A stretch of 64,000 bases of DNA, taken from positions 52,259,670-52,323,669 of the forward strand of contig OZ025248.1 in NCBI GenBank assembly GCA_964019135.1, written 5' to 3'. Shown here one piece after another: positions 35,785-47,720 of this stretch. The translations under genes and the position numbers were made by a program. The stretch is from Arenicola marina (Eukaryota; Annelida; Polychaeta; Arenicolidae). The notes beneath the pieces were generated by a model. The model did no database searches, was not told the DNA's origin, and worked only from the letters and a program-made list of their open reading frames with translations. Position 1 is the first letter of the stretch. Each line of letters opens with the position of its first letter.

Positions 35785-36352
35785 AAGAAAGGGTCATAGC
35801 ATAACGTCAGAAGGTAGCACACAGGGTCATAGCATAACGTCAGAAGGTAGCACACAGGGTCATAGCATAACGTCAGAAGGTAGCACACAGGGTCATAACA
35901 TAACGTCAGAAGGTAGCACACAGGGTCATAGCATAACGTCAGAATGGTAGCACAGCGGTTCATAGCATAACGTCAAAAGGTAGCACACAGGGCCATAGCA
36001 TAACGTCAGAAGGTAGCACACAGGGTCATAGCATAACGTCAGAATGGTAGCACAGCGGTTCATAGCATAACGTCAAAAGGTAGCACACAGGGTCATAGCA
36101 TAACGTCAGAAGGTAGCACACAGGGTCATAGCATAACGTCAGAATGGTAGCACAGCGGTTCATAGCATAACGTCAAAAGGTAGCACACAGGGTCATAGCA
36201 TAACGTCAGAACGGTAGCAAAGCGGTTCATAGCATAACGTCAAAAGGTAGCACACAGGGTCATAGCATAACGTCAGAAGGTAGCACACAGGGTCATAGCA
36301 TAACGTCAAAAGGTAGCACACAGGGTCATAGCATAACGTCAGAAGGTAGCAC
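35785..36352 (-). repeat. 33-bp minisatellite abutting a POLQ acceptor
   Basis: About 17 copies of a 33-bp unit (GGTCATAGCATAACGTCAGA plus aggtagcacacag). On the minus strand the unit reads TATGACCCT-GTGTGCTA. At the exon boundary the sequence is TATGACCCT, then ttcttttag, then GTGTGCTA of the exon. The repeat thus looks like the junction with the pyrimidine tract and AG removed. Confidence 0.88.
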
Positions 36353-36477
36353 ACTCGATGCATCTAGAGCAATTCTTTGCAATAGAAAACTGCGCTACAA
36401 GTCATTCTTTCGCACAGAGTTGCGTGGTAGGCGCTAAAACTCAATCTATCTCATGAGGCTAAGAGTCGCAGGGACTG

Positions 36478-36552
36478 TACCCCCTTGGTGTAGTGGTTAG
36501 CGCATTAGAACGCAGATCAATAGGTCCTGGGTTCGTATAGGTGGCCAAGCAC
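36478..36552 (+). repeat. tRNA-like promoter sequence, probably SINE-derived
   Basis: TGGTGTAGTGGTTAGCGC matches an A box, and GGGTTCGTATAG about 40 bp on resembles a degenerate B box. No acceptor stem can be formed with the flanks, so it is not a functional tRNA gene; a tRNA-derived SINE head or relic is likelier. Confidence 0.45.
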
Positions 36553-36845
36553 CTTATCTGGGGCATGTTTATCTACTGAACCATACACCGTCCCCGGCCG
36601 TTCCTTGGCCCAGTTTACCCCTTGTGTGCGCAACAGCGTGCCTAAAACACCAATTCATTTAATTTGCGAAAGTCGCTGGGCATTGGGCACTGGACACTGG
36701 GCACGCTAGCCTGTGATCTGTCGCGTGCAGACCAGGAAGGTGGGTGGGGGGTTGGGTGGGCGTGCGGACAACGAGGGAGGGGGGGGGTGGGCCTGCGGAC
36801 AACGAGGGAGGAGGGGGGTTGGCTGCGCGTCACTGACTGACTGAC

Positions 36846-37030
36846 CTGCTTGGCTTGCTGGCGTTGGTCCGCTGTTACGTCCTCCGCCGCCACCCCCTTC
36901 CACTGCGCCGCTATGGAGCGGAACACATCGGCGCCGCCATTCAATATGGCCTGAAGCTTCTGGTCACGTGACAGGTGGGCCAGGATACGTAGCTCGAGCT
37001 GGGAGTAGTCGGCAGCCAGGATCAGGCCAC
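36846..37030 (-). CDS. POLQ: DNA polymerase theta exon, motif A
   Basis: A 185-bp exon between acceptor tttgccgccag and donor AAGCAG|gtcagt; phase 1 in, phase 0 out. It encodes GG-LILAADYSQLELRILAHLS, which is family-A motif A with the catalytic Asp of DYSQ, then GADVFRSIAAQW and, at the end, RQQAKQ, whose Lys begins motif B. All catalytic signatures are intact. Confidence 0.96.
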
Positions 37031-37341
37031 CTGGCGGCAAAACGCGAGTGAGACAATACAGGCGAAACCGAATCGTACTGGAGGCTGAGTGAAGAGCCTC
37101 AGCAGGTCAGTGACTTCTGGAAGAGTTTAGTTAATAAGTATGAAGGAACCGCCTTTCAATCAGTATACTGATGCAGGCGTCTCAGCATATTTTAGTCGTT
37201 TACTTATATAGGAAGTTTTGTATATCAAATATAAGAGTTTATAGAACAAATCTTTTGTTAATTATAGGATATTTTAGCAACAAATAGGAGTGTTTCCACA
37301 GTTCTAACCGAGGCACATAGATAAGGCCAAGGCTAACCCAC

Positions 37342-37524
37342 CTTTAAAGGGTATGAAGGCGTGCCTCATGGAGACCGAGAAGGAGGGCGCCTGGCCATCC
37401 TCAGCGACCCTGGCCCCCTGGCGGGGCGTGGCCACCCCGCGCCCTCCCCGATGGCGTCCCCTAGTGGCGGAGGTCGGCACTACAGCAGCCACACCCGCTG
37501 CCGTGGGGCTCTCTCCAATCACCC
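37342..37524 (-). CDS. POLQ: DNA polymerase theta exon, insertion-2 region
   Basis: A 183-bp exon between acceptor ttcctctctccag and donor TTTAAAG|gtgggt; phase 1 in and out. It starts GVIGESPTAAG, continues with an Arg/Gly/Ala-rich stretch that occupies the place of theta insertion loop 2, and ends SFSVSMRHAFIPFKGG, the conserved segment leading into motif A. The presence of the insertion favours theta over polymerase nu. Confidence 0.92.
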
Positions 37525-37589
37525 CTGGAGAGAGGAAAAACGCACTTTTTAACAAATAACAAAAAGAACCCTTTAAGATCATCATGACA

Positions 37590-37830
37590 ATGTGAGCGTC
37601 ATGTACGTCATGAGATCATGACAATGTGAGCGTCACGTACGTCATGAGATCCTCACTATGTGAGCGTCACTTACGCCATGAGATCATGACAATGTGAGCG
37701 TCACGTACGTTCATGACGTACGAGATCATGACAATGTGAGCGTAATGTACGTCATGAGATCATGACAATGTGAGTCACGTACGTCATGAGATCATGACAA
37801 TGTGAGCGTCACGTACGTCATGAGATTATG
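37590..37830. repeat. 34-bp minisatellite in POLQ intron
   Basis: Seven copies of GAGATCATGACAATGTGAGC plus gtcacgtacgtcat, with one duplicated internal part near 37700. It starts about 65 bp upstream (gene sense) of the exon starting at 37524. Confidence 0.9.
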
Positions 37831-37978
37831 CAAGGGTAACTTTATTTTGCAGTACATGGTGAATGGGAATATATTAATGTATATACTCAAACGTTGCTTT
37901 AGTTACGAAATGTCCTTGACGCGGATGCCAACTCTACACAACCCTGACGGCAGACTAATACCACAGCAGAGTAGATAT

Positions 37979-38939
37979 AGGGCTATAAAGTCTCGTTCGC
38001 TTAGACTTCCGGTTTACTCATTTTGGGGACAAACAAACGAAGCACGTGTTCGGAACGAGTTTAGAATCTCTGCGCACACTGGTATCCTGACTATCTGTGA
38101 CGTAGGTGTGACGTGTATGTTACGCAAAGAGAGAGACTGGGAACCAGACTACCTGCGCAAAAGCCAGGCGCTGAGGGGTGGGTCCATTGCGGAAGGCCTA
38201 GCGATATGATTAAGAATATTTAAGAAATATAGCTTCACAAGACGGATAGACGACATATTTTTTATTCGTTTGCGCCATCACAATGACGAATATTTGTTAC
38301 GACGGGACAATACGACTGAGAAATTAACGTTTTTTTGCATTTCCTACGAAAACGAGGCATTATGACGTCACACGGATTCTCCCCGGTTACAACGTTGGCG
38401 CTACGCTTCAAACAGAAAACTTACAAAAATGAAGATACTTGGTCTTTTTGTGATCCAAAAATGATACGAAAACATCCAACTGGTCTTATTTTATCTTTAC
38501 CATGTAGTTTAATGACGCATCCGTGTGCTGTTACTCCATGTACTGCACATTTTGACAGCGGTATCGTTAAGTCGATCACTTGCTCTCGCCATTTTTGTTA
38601 CCGCGGAGGCACGCGAACGTCTGTGACGTCACTCGCTGTTTGAGGAACTTGCGAAAGCCCGGGTGCAGGGCTAAATTTAGAACGTTATTTTTAGCTTTCG
38701 AGTGTTTTGAAGACGGATTTTTCCTTGTATATTCCCAAAGTTCTGCGCTTCATCGCCTCGAAATATTTTAACGTATATCTCCCATAGCCATGTTTAGTGA
38801 AATGGTACTCATAGTCTTTAGAATAAACCTGGAAAGAAATTGACTTATAGCTGCCTATACTTCAACATGGAGCACGTGTGTTTGTTTGTCCCCAAAACTG
38901 AAGTCTCGCGGCCCGATCGCGAGAACTGTATAGCCCTAT
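37979..38939. mobile_element. possible inverted-repeat element
   Basis: The left arm at 37979-38050 (AGGGCTATAAAGTCTCG ... TTTTGGGGACAAACAAACGA) and the right arm at 38871-38939 (reverse complement: ATAGGGCTATACAGTTCTCG ... TTTTGGGGACAAACAAACAC) are inverted copies of about 70 bp. A related single arm occurs at 17533-17606, and adjacent sequence (GAGTGGGCCCTCTGTATAAT) recurs at 44817. It has no coding capacity. It may be a non-autonomous element or two independent insertions. Confidence 0.45.
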
Positions 38940-39896
38940 TATACAGAGGGCCCACTCAGCCGTTTTAACGCGCCAGGCCGACCGTAGCGCCACCCGACGG
39001 TCAGCGTGTGGTTTTTGATTTTCGCGCTTCGGGACCAACACTTTACGATTTTCTTGATTTTCTGCAGTGAACGCCTTGCATAAATGTAATATTTTGAAAG
39101 GGAATGTAGCAAGTGTCATGATTATACCCAGTTATCCTTGAAAACTGGGTGAGTCACAACACAAATTTGATTCGATGCGCCAGACTCCTGCATTATCGCT
39201 CACGCGCCTACTGACAAACAACGCTGAACAGACTGAGACTGTCACTAGACTAACTGTCACTGTCACTAACTAGTGTCAGTGACAGTGTTGTGGGAGGCTG
39301 TGAAACGGGCACTGGTTCAGCGCCTGATAGTCGGAGAGGATAGCCAGTCACAGTGGTTGTGATGAGCGCCCATATTGCTATTAGTATCAACTGTATTCTG
39401 TAAACAATAAATCGAAGTGACACTGTCACTGACACAAATGACAGCCTCACTAAGACTACAGTATAGTAAGAGTAAAACTGACACACTGATCAGCTGATCT
39501 GCTGATACAGTAATAGTGATACCAGCAGCCTCTGTCACAGCCTCTGTCACAGCCTCTGACTGTCAGTCACTGATACATTGACTGACACCTCCAGCCTTAA
39601 TCGACTCACAGTCACTTACACTGGTACACGGGTGAATCACAATCAAGGTGATTATTTGCAGTCACATATGATGAAAAATGAAACTTGTTGTATCCCATTA
39701 AAATTGTACTAGGCATATATTACAACATATCAGTCCAGAGTTCAGAATCTGTATTCTTATGGCACAAACATGTATGGGTGAAAATACATGCTTTACCATG
39801 GCTTGAAGGGTAGGCAGGGGCACGTACACTACAATACATAGTCCTAGCCTTTAAATATTACGTACACTACATAATTTTCAGCATATTTTGGCTATT

Positions 39897-42145
39897 CCCA
39901 GCTAACAATATAACGTTCGCGCAACGTTAGGCGAACGTTAGCCGAGAGTTAGGAAAACGTTATTAAATAACGGTCCAAGAACGTTATCTGGGAAAGTTTT
40001 CCTGACGTTCTGCGAAGGTTAGCAGATAACGTTATGGGTAACGTTCCCCGAACGGTCTGCTAACGTTCCCCGAACGGTCTGCAAACGTTCCCCGAACGGT
40101 CTACTAACGTTCCCCGGGCGATCTGCTAACGTTCCCCGAACGGCCTGCTAACGTTCCCCAAACGGTCTGCTAACGTTCCCCGAATGGACTGCTAATGTTT
40201 CTCGAACGGTCTCACAACGTTCCCCGAACGTTCTGCTATCGTTTCCCGAATGATAACGTTCCCGGGACGATTTGTTAACGTTCGTATAAAAGACAAAAAC
40301 ACATCATTTCGTTTTCGATGCTTTATTAGACCTAGACCTGGCAATACTAGCAATGCATCTGCCAAGTTGGGGTCCGCGGCTCCGGTCTGCACAGTTGGTG
40401 GGAGGTCGCTTCCGTCATCGCTGCTGCTCAGTCGAGGACAGTCAAGCTGGTGTGCGTAACTGCTTTCTGCAAAATATGTTACCCCACGTTTAAGCGTACA
40501 TTATATTATTGAACTAAGGCAGCGTCTGCGCGTCACAACATCAACACAAATGATTTAAATATATTTATACTCTGGGGCCTGGCGTTAAACACCCCCCCCC
40601 CCCCCCCCGTACTTAGCCACAGCTGGCTTTACGTTCTCAACTAGTAACACGATGCAACATGCAAATTCTGTATAGGTAAGCCTATAAACTTTCAAACACC
40701 GCGCACAGTAATACACCACAACATTAAGGTTATTTCACCCGTTGGTGACCCCGTTCGCCAGGCCGGTCCAGCCCGCTGTACACACAGGGACCGCCCGCCC
40801 AGAACCAGTGATAAATCACAACGATAAGAGTATTAGGACTGCCCGATCTCCATCCGCGTTAACCACGTAAATAATCGGTCTAAAATCTGTTGATACCGTC
40901 AGACTTCACATACAATATCATGATCATAGCTAGGGTACATTTAAACCCGTAAAAAACACCACAGTGGACTAAATGCCAGCACACGATATAGGCAGACATT
41001 AAATTCGGTTTTACACGTTAAACACATGTGACAAAGCTTGTTGGATTAGACCGACGTACACACTTGAAAATATAACATAATCGGGATCTTGTACACAAAA
41101 TACATACCTCTACGTAACGTCGGCTGTCCCTTCTCTGTGTTGGAATTGGTGTTCAGGCCTGTCGGTCGCGGATGTTCCGGAAATTCGCAGATATCTAATG
41201 GCTAGCCTGATCCGGACGCCATCCCATTTTCAAACCATCACCCAAACAATCCAGTTTCCGGCGAGAACCACAGCCGTTCGCTAGAGGGCGCTACGCTGCC
41301 GTCCCCCTAACGCCTCCTTCTTGGAGACTTCTTCGCACTCGAGACAAATTGCAAAGTTGTCCGGTCGCTATTATAACGTTACTCAGGGGGGGTGGGCTTT
41401 GAATTTGGAAAGGGGCGGAGAGGGGGGAACGGTTGGAGTGGGAGGAACATGACCGAGGGTATCCACCAATTTCTATTATATACCCTAAAATTACTCAACG
41501 CTCCCATAGCGTTTTTAGAAGGTTACATCATAACCTACAATTATTCAACGTTCCCAGAACGTTTTTGGACGGATCCATTATAAGCCTAACATAATTCGCC
41601 GTTCCCAAAACGTTTTTAGAAGGTTACAACATAACCTTCAATTATTCAACGCTCCCAGAACGTTTTTGGAAAGTTGCATTATAGCCTAACATTATTCAAC
41701 GTTCCCATGACGTTTTTGCAAGGTTACATGATAACCTAAAATTATTCAACGGTCTAAAAACGTTTCTAGAAGGATCCATTACAGCCCTAAAATAATTCAC
41801 CGTTCCCAGAACGTTTTTCGAAGGTTACATTATAACCTAAAATTATTCAACATCCTAAAAACGTTTCTAGAAGGATCCGTTATAACACTAAAATAATTCA
41901 CCGTTCCCAGAACGTTTTTCGAAGGATGCATTACAACACGAACTTTATTCATCGTTCGCAGAACGTTTTTGGAAGGCTACATTATAACCTGACACTATTC
42001 AACGTTCCCAGAACGTTTATGGAAGGTTACATCATAACCCTAACATTATTCAACGTTCCCATAACGTTTTTGGAAGGTTACGTTATAACGATAACGAAAC
42101 GATACCCTTCCGGTAACGTTAGCATAACGTTAGGTGTTTGCTGGG
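39897..42145. mobile_element. 2.2-kb non-autonomous DNA-transposon-like element with AACGTT arrays
   Basis: The left end starts CCCAGCTAACA and the right end finishes TGTTTGCTGGG, an imperfect terminal inverted repeat. Just inside each end are subterminal arrays built around AACGTT: on the left, about 10 copies of AACGTTCCCCGAACGGTCTG; on the right, about 14 copies of a 45-50-bp unit containing CAACGTTCCCAGAACGTTTT. The centre (40300-41390) shows no transposase frame. It lies in the large POLQ intron. Confidence 0.7.
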
Positions 42146-45100
42146 TTGTCATTGAAGTGGATTTTCATATTACTGAAGACTTTGCTTGATATTAGTAATT
42201 TATAATGGTTATTTTGCTTGTAATAGTAGATTCTGATTATTTGTTTCTTTAATACAATGTCTTTATTATATTTATATCACCCAATTACAAATCATTGTGA
42301 TTGATGGGTGTTTTCATAACAAATCGATACGTTCTTAGAAATGTCATAACAAATAAATGACCCAACACCCAGTCACTTCAGCCAATTATAAATTGACTTA
42401 AAGCATTACATAAATAAACATCATTATTTCACTATTGCATCAATATTAATATTAAAAATATACAGACTGAACATTAAGATATTTAAAATGAACACTCGTA
42501 ACAACAGAATTTCATCCATTTTAGATTATAAAATGTTTAGATTTGCATACTTTTTTCTTAAATTTGATGTATTTAAGTAGCCCAATGGATCTTTTACTTA
42601 CAAGTTTTATTTCTTGTACTGCAAAATATTTCACAGTATTATTTTTTAGAAAGAGCATTAAAAGACATAGCCTGCAGTGTAGGCCCTAAGAAGCTGTAAA
42701 TGCTGGCACTTGCGCCAAGGTTAACCTGTCTTGTGTGGATGTGTAGCTGTAACATCTTGTTTTCTGGCAACAGCACTGGAGGTGTAAGGCAGCGCTTGGT
42801 GGGACTTTCATTATCTGAAGAAAAATGCTGGGGTTGCAATGGCAAGCGCTATAGGCATGCTGTTTTTGGACTATATATCCTCCTAAATATATAAAATACT
42901 GGATAAGCCTCTGTTGGTTAGCTAGCGGTATATCTGATATAGCCATGCAACTATGCATGATGATACATCTTAATAGGTATACTTTAGTTTAGCTATGTGA
43001 ATGCTGATCACCAGAAGTTCACATTATGCCCATAAGTGATGCACAATTCAGGCCAAAACCATTCTGGTCTTTAATATTATATAGGGTATTATTATTATTG
43101 TACTTCGAAGAAATATTTGCATTTATTTACTAATGAGTAAAATACATGATTTCCATCTAAAATATTTTGTGAGGCATTTCTTGTTGTGTAAGAAGTAAAA
43201 AGGTCATGCACACCCTAATTTCAAAGACATTTGATGAAATGTAATAATATTTCACCATTCAGGAGATTCTGACTATAAAATTATTATTAAGTTGATCTCC
43301 CTCTCTTTAATGTAAAATATTTTGAATCTATGGGAAACAAATATCATTTGTATTAATATGAAAATACATCTGATATATACCTGTAGATATTATTTCATTT
43401 ATTTGAAACTCAGACATTCAAACAATCAATTTAAAATAATTTATTGGTTAGCAGCTTGAATATTGGCTGGCAAGAAACCTCTAGATCACTTTTCTAGGTC
43501 ACAAGTTACAAGCCTGTGTTACTTATATGCTCCTGTGACAGACTATGTATTTTGTGAAATATATTCTGTTAATATATTGGCATTCATTAAATTTGGTTCT
43601 ATAAAACATATTAGCAACGTTCATAACACCCCAACATATTTTAGAAACAAAATGGTACTACTATTGTAGAATGTTAACATCCATAACCATGTATCTTATC
43701 ATATCTCTTGATATCATATCCTTCCCTGGTACATACAATTTTTGGCATGAACCAATCCAAACATATTTTCTTACAATTCAGTATTGTACACAATTGTGTA
43801 GATATTGAGAAAAAATGGAAAAAGTTGTTTGATATGTTTTCCAATTCAGCAAAATATTGATAAAGAGGCAAAGCTTAGATCAAAGCTAAATTCTTGGATC
43901 CATATTTGGCTATTATTAATTCAGTTCATCACATTGTAATAATGCAATGGATACTCCATTTATAATTTTATATAGATAGATCTACTTCCTAAATCAGCAT
44001 TTAATGCGGTGCCTCGCGCTCGTGGTAAATGTTGACTTTGCTGACATTTTCTGTCAGATGTAATCGTTTTTTTAACATCGTATTTCTTGACTCAACAATT
44101 TTGACAGTGAGGCTGATGCAGCACTTTTTTTATTATTCCAAGATCCGTTATGAGTCATTAAGAAATTGCGCTGAAAGAATATTTAAACTCGACGCGTCAA
44201 TGTTGATCAAATTCATGATTTATAGGTGCCTATAAATCACTATTTATATGCCTATAAATATGGTACAGGCATATTTATATGCCTATAAATAACGCGCTTT
44301 TTTTAGCGCGTTCTGACAGACTGTACCATAATTCTATACCCAATTTAAACATTTAATTTTCCATATATATCGAATATAATTATAATTTACAATATCATTA
44401 CATGTTGAAAACTCAGAATAAGCTGTGTTTTATGGCTTGACCACACCTAGCTGAATTCGCTTGTATTGAGCAAAACTGTATGGGCAGACTTCGCTTGTGT
44501 GCCAGATACACCATAAAAAGTAGACCGGCAGTCGTTCATTCATTTAAATAAATTTTGACTAATCTTCTGTATTATGCATTGACAGAAATTTTATCCTGAG
44601 TAAACAACATTCGAGTTCTTTTGGAAGCCGAAATAATTATTTGTCTGATCGTAGACCTCAGGCATTTATTGAAGTATCCAGCACTGCTGCTCTGCCTCGT
44701 TCGCCCGTTTCTGACGAAGCGCGGCACAGACGACGCCATTATTCTAGCCGACCACACGCTCACCGCTTGGAGCGCCACCGTCGCTCGGCTGTGCGAGTGG
44801 TTACGTGAGAGCCAATGGGAGTGGGCCCTCTGTATAATACCTACTCTGTGCTAATACCAGCTTCGCTCAGTGGCGGATCTAGGAATTTGGGAGTGTTTAA
44901 AAGGGGGTGCGCGCCCGAGGGGGAGGGATGGGTGCGACCGAGGATGGGGTGGGGTGCAACCGTGGGGGTGGGGGGGGGGGGGGGCAGACCACCGCGTGTA
45001 CACCAAGAGGGGGCAACAACCTTCATGTCCCTTGTATGACATTACCACAACTCATATATTTCATATATTTGCTGGAGATCTTGCTAGATAAACATATATA

Positions 45101-45919
45101 TATATATATTTATCTTTAGCGCTGAGGTGTGGCGGGATACCAGCATATGTCTGTTTGCGACGTTCAACACAAACACGCTGTTATTCTCGTTACCAATCTG
45201 GCTGAACATGTTCAGTTAAAACAGATATTTCACTCTCATTGAAACCAACGTTAATAGGATACTGAAATGAACGGTCGTCATTCACATTTAACACAAATGT
45301 AACATTCGCTTAAAATGTTCGTGGCAAATCTGCCAGAAAAGTTTTTTTTGCAGCTGACCGTAAGTTAGATCCTGACATAGCTTTGGCGCGAAACAACTGT
45401 TTGAATAGCTTTAAGTTCTTGCACGTTTAGCGCTCTTTAGTGTGACAGTGTGGTATCGGTCGCCCCCCCCCCCCCGGACTAGAGTGGGGCGCACGTAGAG
45501 CTGGTGGGGTCCACGCTGTGTCAACACACAGAGTGGGGGCCAGGCAGAAAAAACAGGTACTCGAGATCCTGTTGCTAGCTATTGATCAACTATTGGCTTA
45601 GCGCACGTCAGCGATCATAGCTCTCTGGTACTCCCACCAATCCATCCAAAGTACTGTCCGACTGGGCGAGTGGAGCCGGCACGGCACCCAGCATATATAT
45701 TGTGTATACATGGCTTTGATGTTAGATGATGTTATTTAACCGTTATATCTCTGGGAATACCCATACGGCGCAATATAGTGTTAAGTCATTATGTACGTCA
45801 CAGGGCAGCAGCTGCAGTAAAAAGTGAACAGGGTTGGTGAGAGAGTTGGCGGCACAGGACTTCGACACAGGTCTTCCCCCTCCCACGGTCAGCCCCAGCC
45901 TCGGAGGTCCCCTGTCGCC
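42146..45919. other. AT-rich POLQ intron sequence
   Basis: No exon or tandem array seen. It contains a compact fold-back at 44259-44330 (outer arms TATGGTACAG/CTGTACCATA, inner stem AACGCGCT/AGCGCGTT) and a G-rich tract near 44970. The roughly 450 bp before 45920 is likely to hold the promoter of the nested gene, but no core motif is convincing. Confidence 0.5.
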
Positions 45920-45962
45920 ATGACAACACGTCTGCCACAAATTAACACGGCGAGGAGAGCCG
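45920..45962 (+). CDS. nested gene in POLQ intron, exon 1
   Basis: A 43-bp coding exon: ATG in good context (gtcgccATGA), MTTRLPQINTARRA, ending GAGAGCCG|gtgagt in phase 1. The phase fits the terminal exon at 49336 (completing an Ala codon), and the exon's 3' end plus donor have been amplified into the adjacent minisatellite, as seen for other genuine exons here. Together the two exons predict about 143 residues. An additional internal exon cannot be excluded. Confidence 0.5.
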
Positions 45963-46515
45963 GTGAGTATACCGACCGTAATGTCACTTCACTACCTGGC
46001 GTAACGCGTACAGTTCAGTGGGTGACACAGCCAGGGAGCCGGTCAGTACCGTGTCGGTAATGTCACTTCACTTCCTGGCGTAACGCCTACAGTTCAGTGG
46101 GTGACACGGTCAGGGAGCCGGTCAGTACCGTCACCGTAATGTCACTTCACTTCCTGGCGTAACCCGTACAGTTCAGTGGGTGACACGGCCAGGGAGCCGG
46201 TCAGTACCGTGTCGGTAATGTCACTTCACTTCCTGGCGTAACGCCTACAGTTCAGTGGGTGACACGGCCAGGGAGCCGGTCAGTACCGTCACCGTAATGT
46301 CACTTCATTTCCTGGCGTAACGCTTACAGTTCAGTGGGTGACACGGCCAGGGAGCCGGTCAGTACCGTCACCGTAATGTCACTTCACTTTCTGGCGTAAA
46401 GCCTACAGTTCAGTGGGTGACACGGCCAGGGAGCCGGTCAGTACCGTCACCGTAATGTCACTTCACTTCCTGGCGTAACCCGTACAGTTCAGTGGGTGAC
46501 ACGGCCAGGGAGCTT
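45953..46515 (+). repeat. 79-bp minisatellite carrying the nested gene's exon end and donor
   Basis: Seven copies of a 79-bp unit. Each contains GAGCCG|GTCAGTACCG, matching the end of exon 1 and its donor (GAGAGCCG|GTGAGTATACCG), followed by taatgtcacttcac and cagttcagtgggtgacac. The amplified copies have GTCAGT while the exon-attached copy has the stronger GTGAGT. Unspliced reading ends at TAA early in the third unit. Confidence 0.93.
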
Positions 46516-46749
46516 TAAGATGAAGGATGAATCTATACGTGGAATAACCTACTACCTCGTTGTAGGTTATTCCAAAATTAAATAAAACTTCCTACTTGAT
46601 TAACGTTACTAATGCAGGAGTAGTTTCCTTTTTGTTGACTGGAAGTGATGCATTTATATTTTTCGCAAATAAGTCAGGGTTCCCACAGGAAACACAAAAA
46701 CAAATACTGATTTCTCCCTGAGTCATTGAACATTTCCCTGAGTAATCAA

Positions 46750-47720
46750 AAAGCATGTTCAACATCGCAATTATTATATGTTTTAAATTCATTTGGAGTA
46801 AAGAGAATTGTTTTACTGAGCACGGTCTGAAAATTATAAAAGAACATGTCAAGAGAGACGTCCTTGTTCAGGACCTAGATAATGGTGGTCTCAAGATGTG
46901 TAACATGATTCACTTTCAACTTGCGTTTGCATGTAAAAAAAAACTCAACAAACAAACAATTCCATCTGGAGCGTTATTTTTTTATATTATTACTCTTACA
47001 TATGTCTCGGATTATTACTGTTCAAAAGTAGAGTCTCATTTTGCCAGCTAAGAGGTGTGCCGAATAAATTCCCATCATTTTATGGAATGAATTACTTAGA
47101 TTGTGGTCGGACAACTGTTTCGGTGACGACAATGTAACAAACGATATAATTTCTGCTCAAATATTATGGAATAACAATTTATTATTATACCAAGGTATGC
47201 CACTGTATATAAAGCGTTGGACAAAATGTGGAATCATATTTGTTCGTGACATTGTTAAGGGATCCGAATCACTTGACTACGGTAAATTATATCAGAAGAT
47301 AACCGACTGTCCGCTAACTCATTTTGAGTTAATTGTCGTGAGGGGAGGACTGCGGTCTATTGAAGGAAAGTCAACTTTAATGTCAAGGGATAGTTCAACT
47401 GGTTTTTGTTTCAAATAAGATGTTGAGTTCTATGTCGACGAAGCATATTCGTACTCATCTTAAGAGAAAAGCTTTGCTACAGGTACATGTTCAACCAGCT
47501 CAGACAAATTTGGAAGCTTGCCTGGTCACTAAGGAAACGCAGTTGATTTCGCTGCAATGGAGAATACTCCATAACATTTATCCAACTAATAGTCAGCTAC
47601 ACAGAGGAAAAACGTCTCAGTCAAATCTATGTAACGTATGCAACTAGCCAGACACCCCCATGCATTATTTTTATAAATGCAACTTGGTTAAAGAATAATG
47701 GGATGATGTCAAACCCAATA
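46750..47720 (+). mobile_element. broken non-LTR retrotransposon (LINE) fragment
   Basis: Successive open segments on the plus strand resemble the region downstream of the reverse transcriptase in L1/Tx1-like LINEs: an 'NGGLKMCNMIHFQLAFACK' segment, then ETQLISLQWRILHNIYPTNS followed by CNVCN, a stop, and PDTPMHYFYKC. The C-x2-C...H...C spacing is typical of that domain. Stops and frame changes break it, and the 5' part with the catalytic domain is absent. It lies in the intron of the nested gene and is non-functional. Confidence 0.6.

Noticed and set aside
33787..36352. CRISPR-like impression from evenly spaced repeats
   Set aside because: These are gapless tandem repeats with no unique spacers, in a eukaryotic intron-bearing gene.
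36478..36552. A functional tRNA gene
   Set aside because: The A box is good, but the acceptor stem cannot pair and the B box is degenerate.
30918..37524. Polymerase nu (POLN) as the identity of the family-A polymerase
   Set aside because: Theta-type insertions, a large central exon and an upstream helicase-end exon all point to POLQ.
47420..47720. A host zinc-finger gene from the C-x2-C...H...C pattern
   Set aside because: The pattern and flanking sequence match the C-terminal domain of LINE proteins, and in-frame stops break it.
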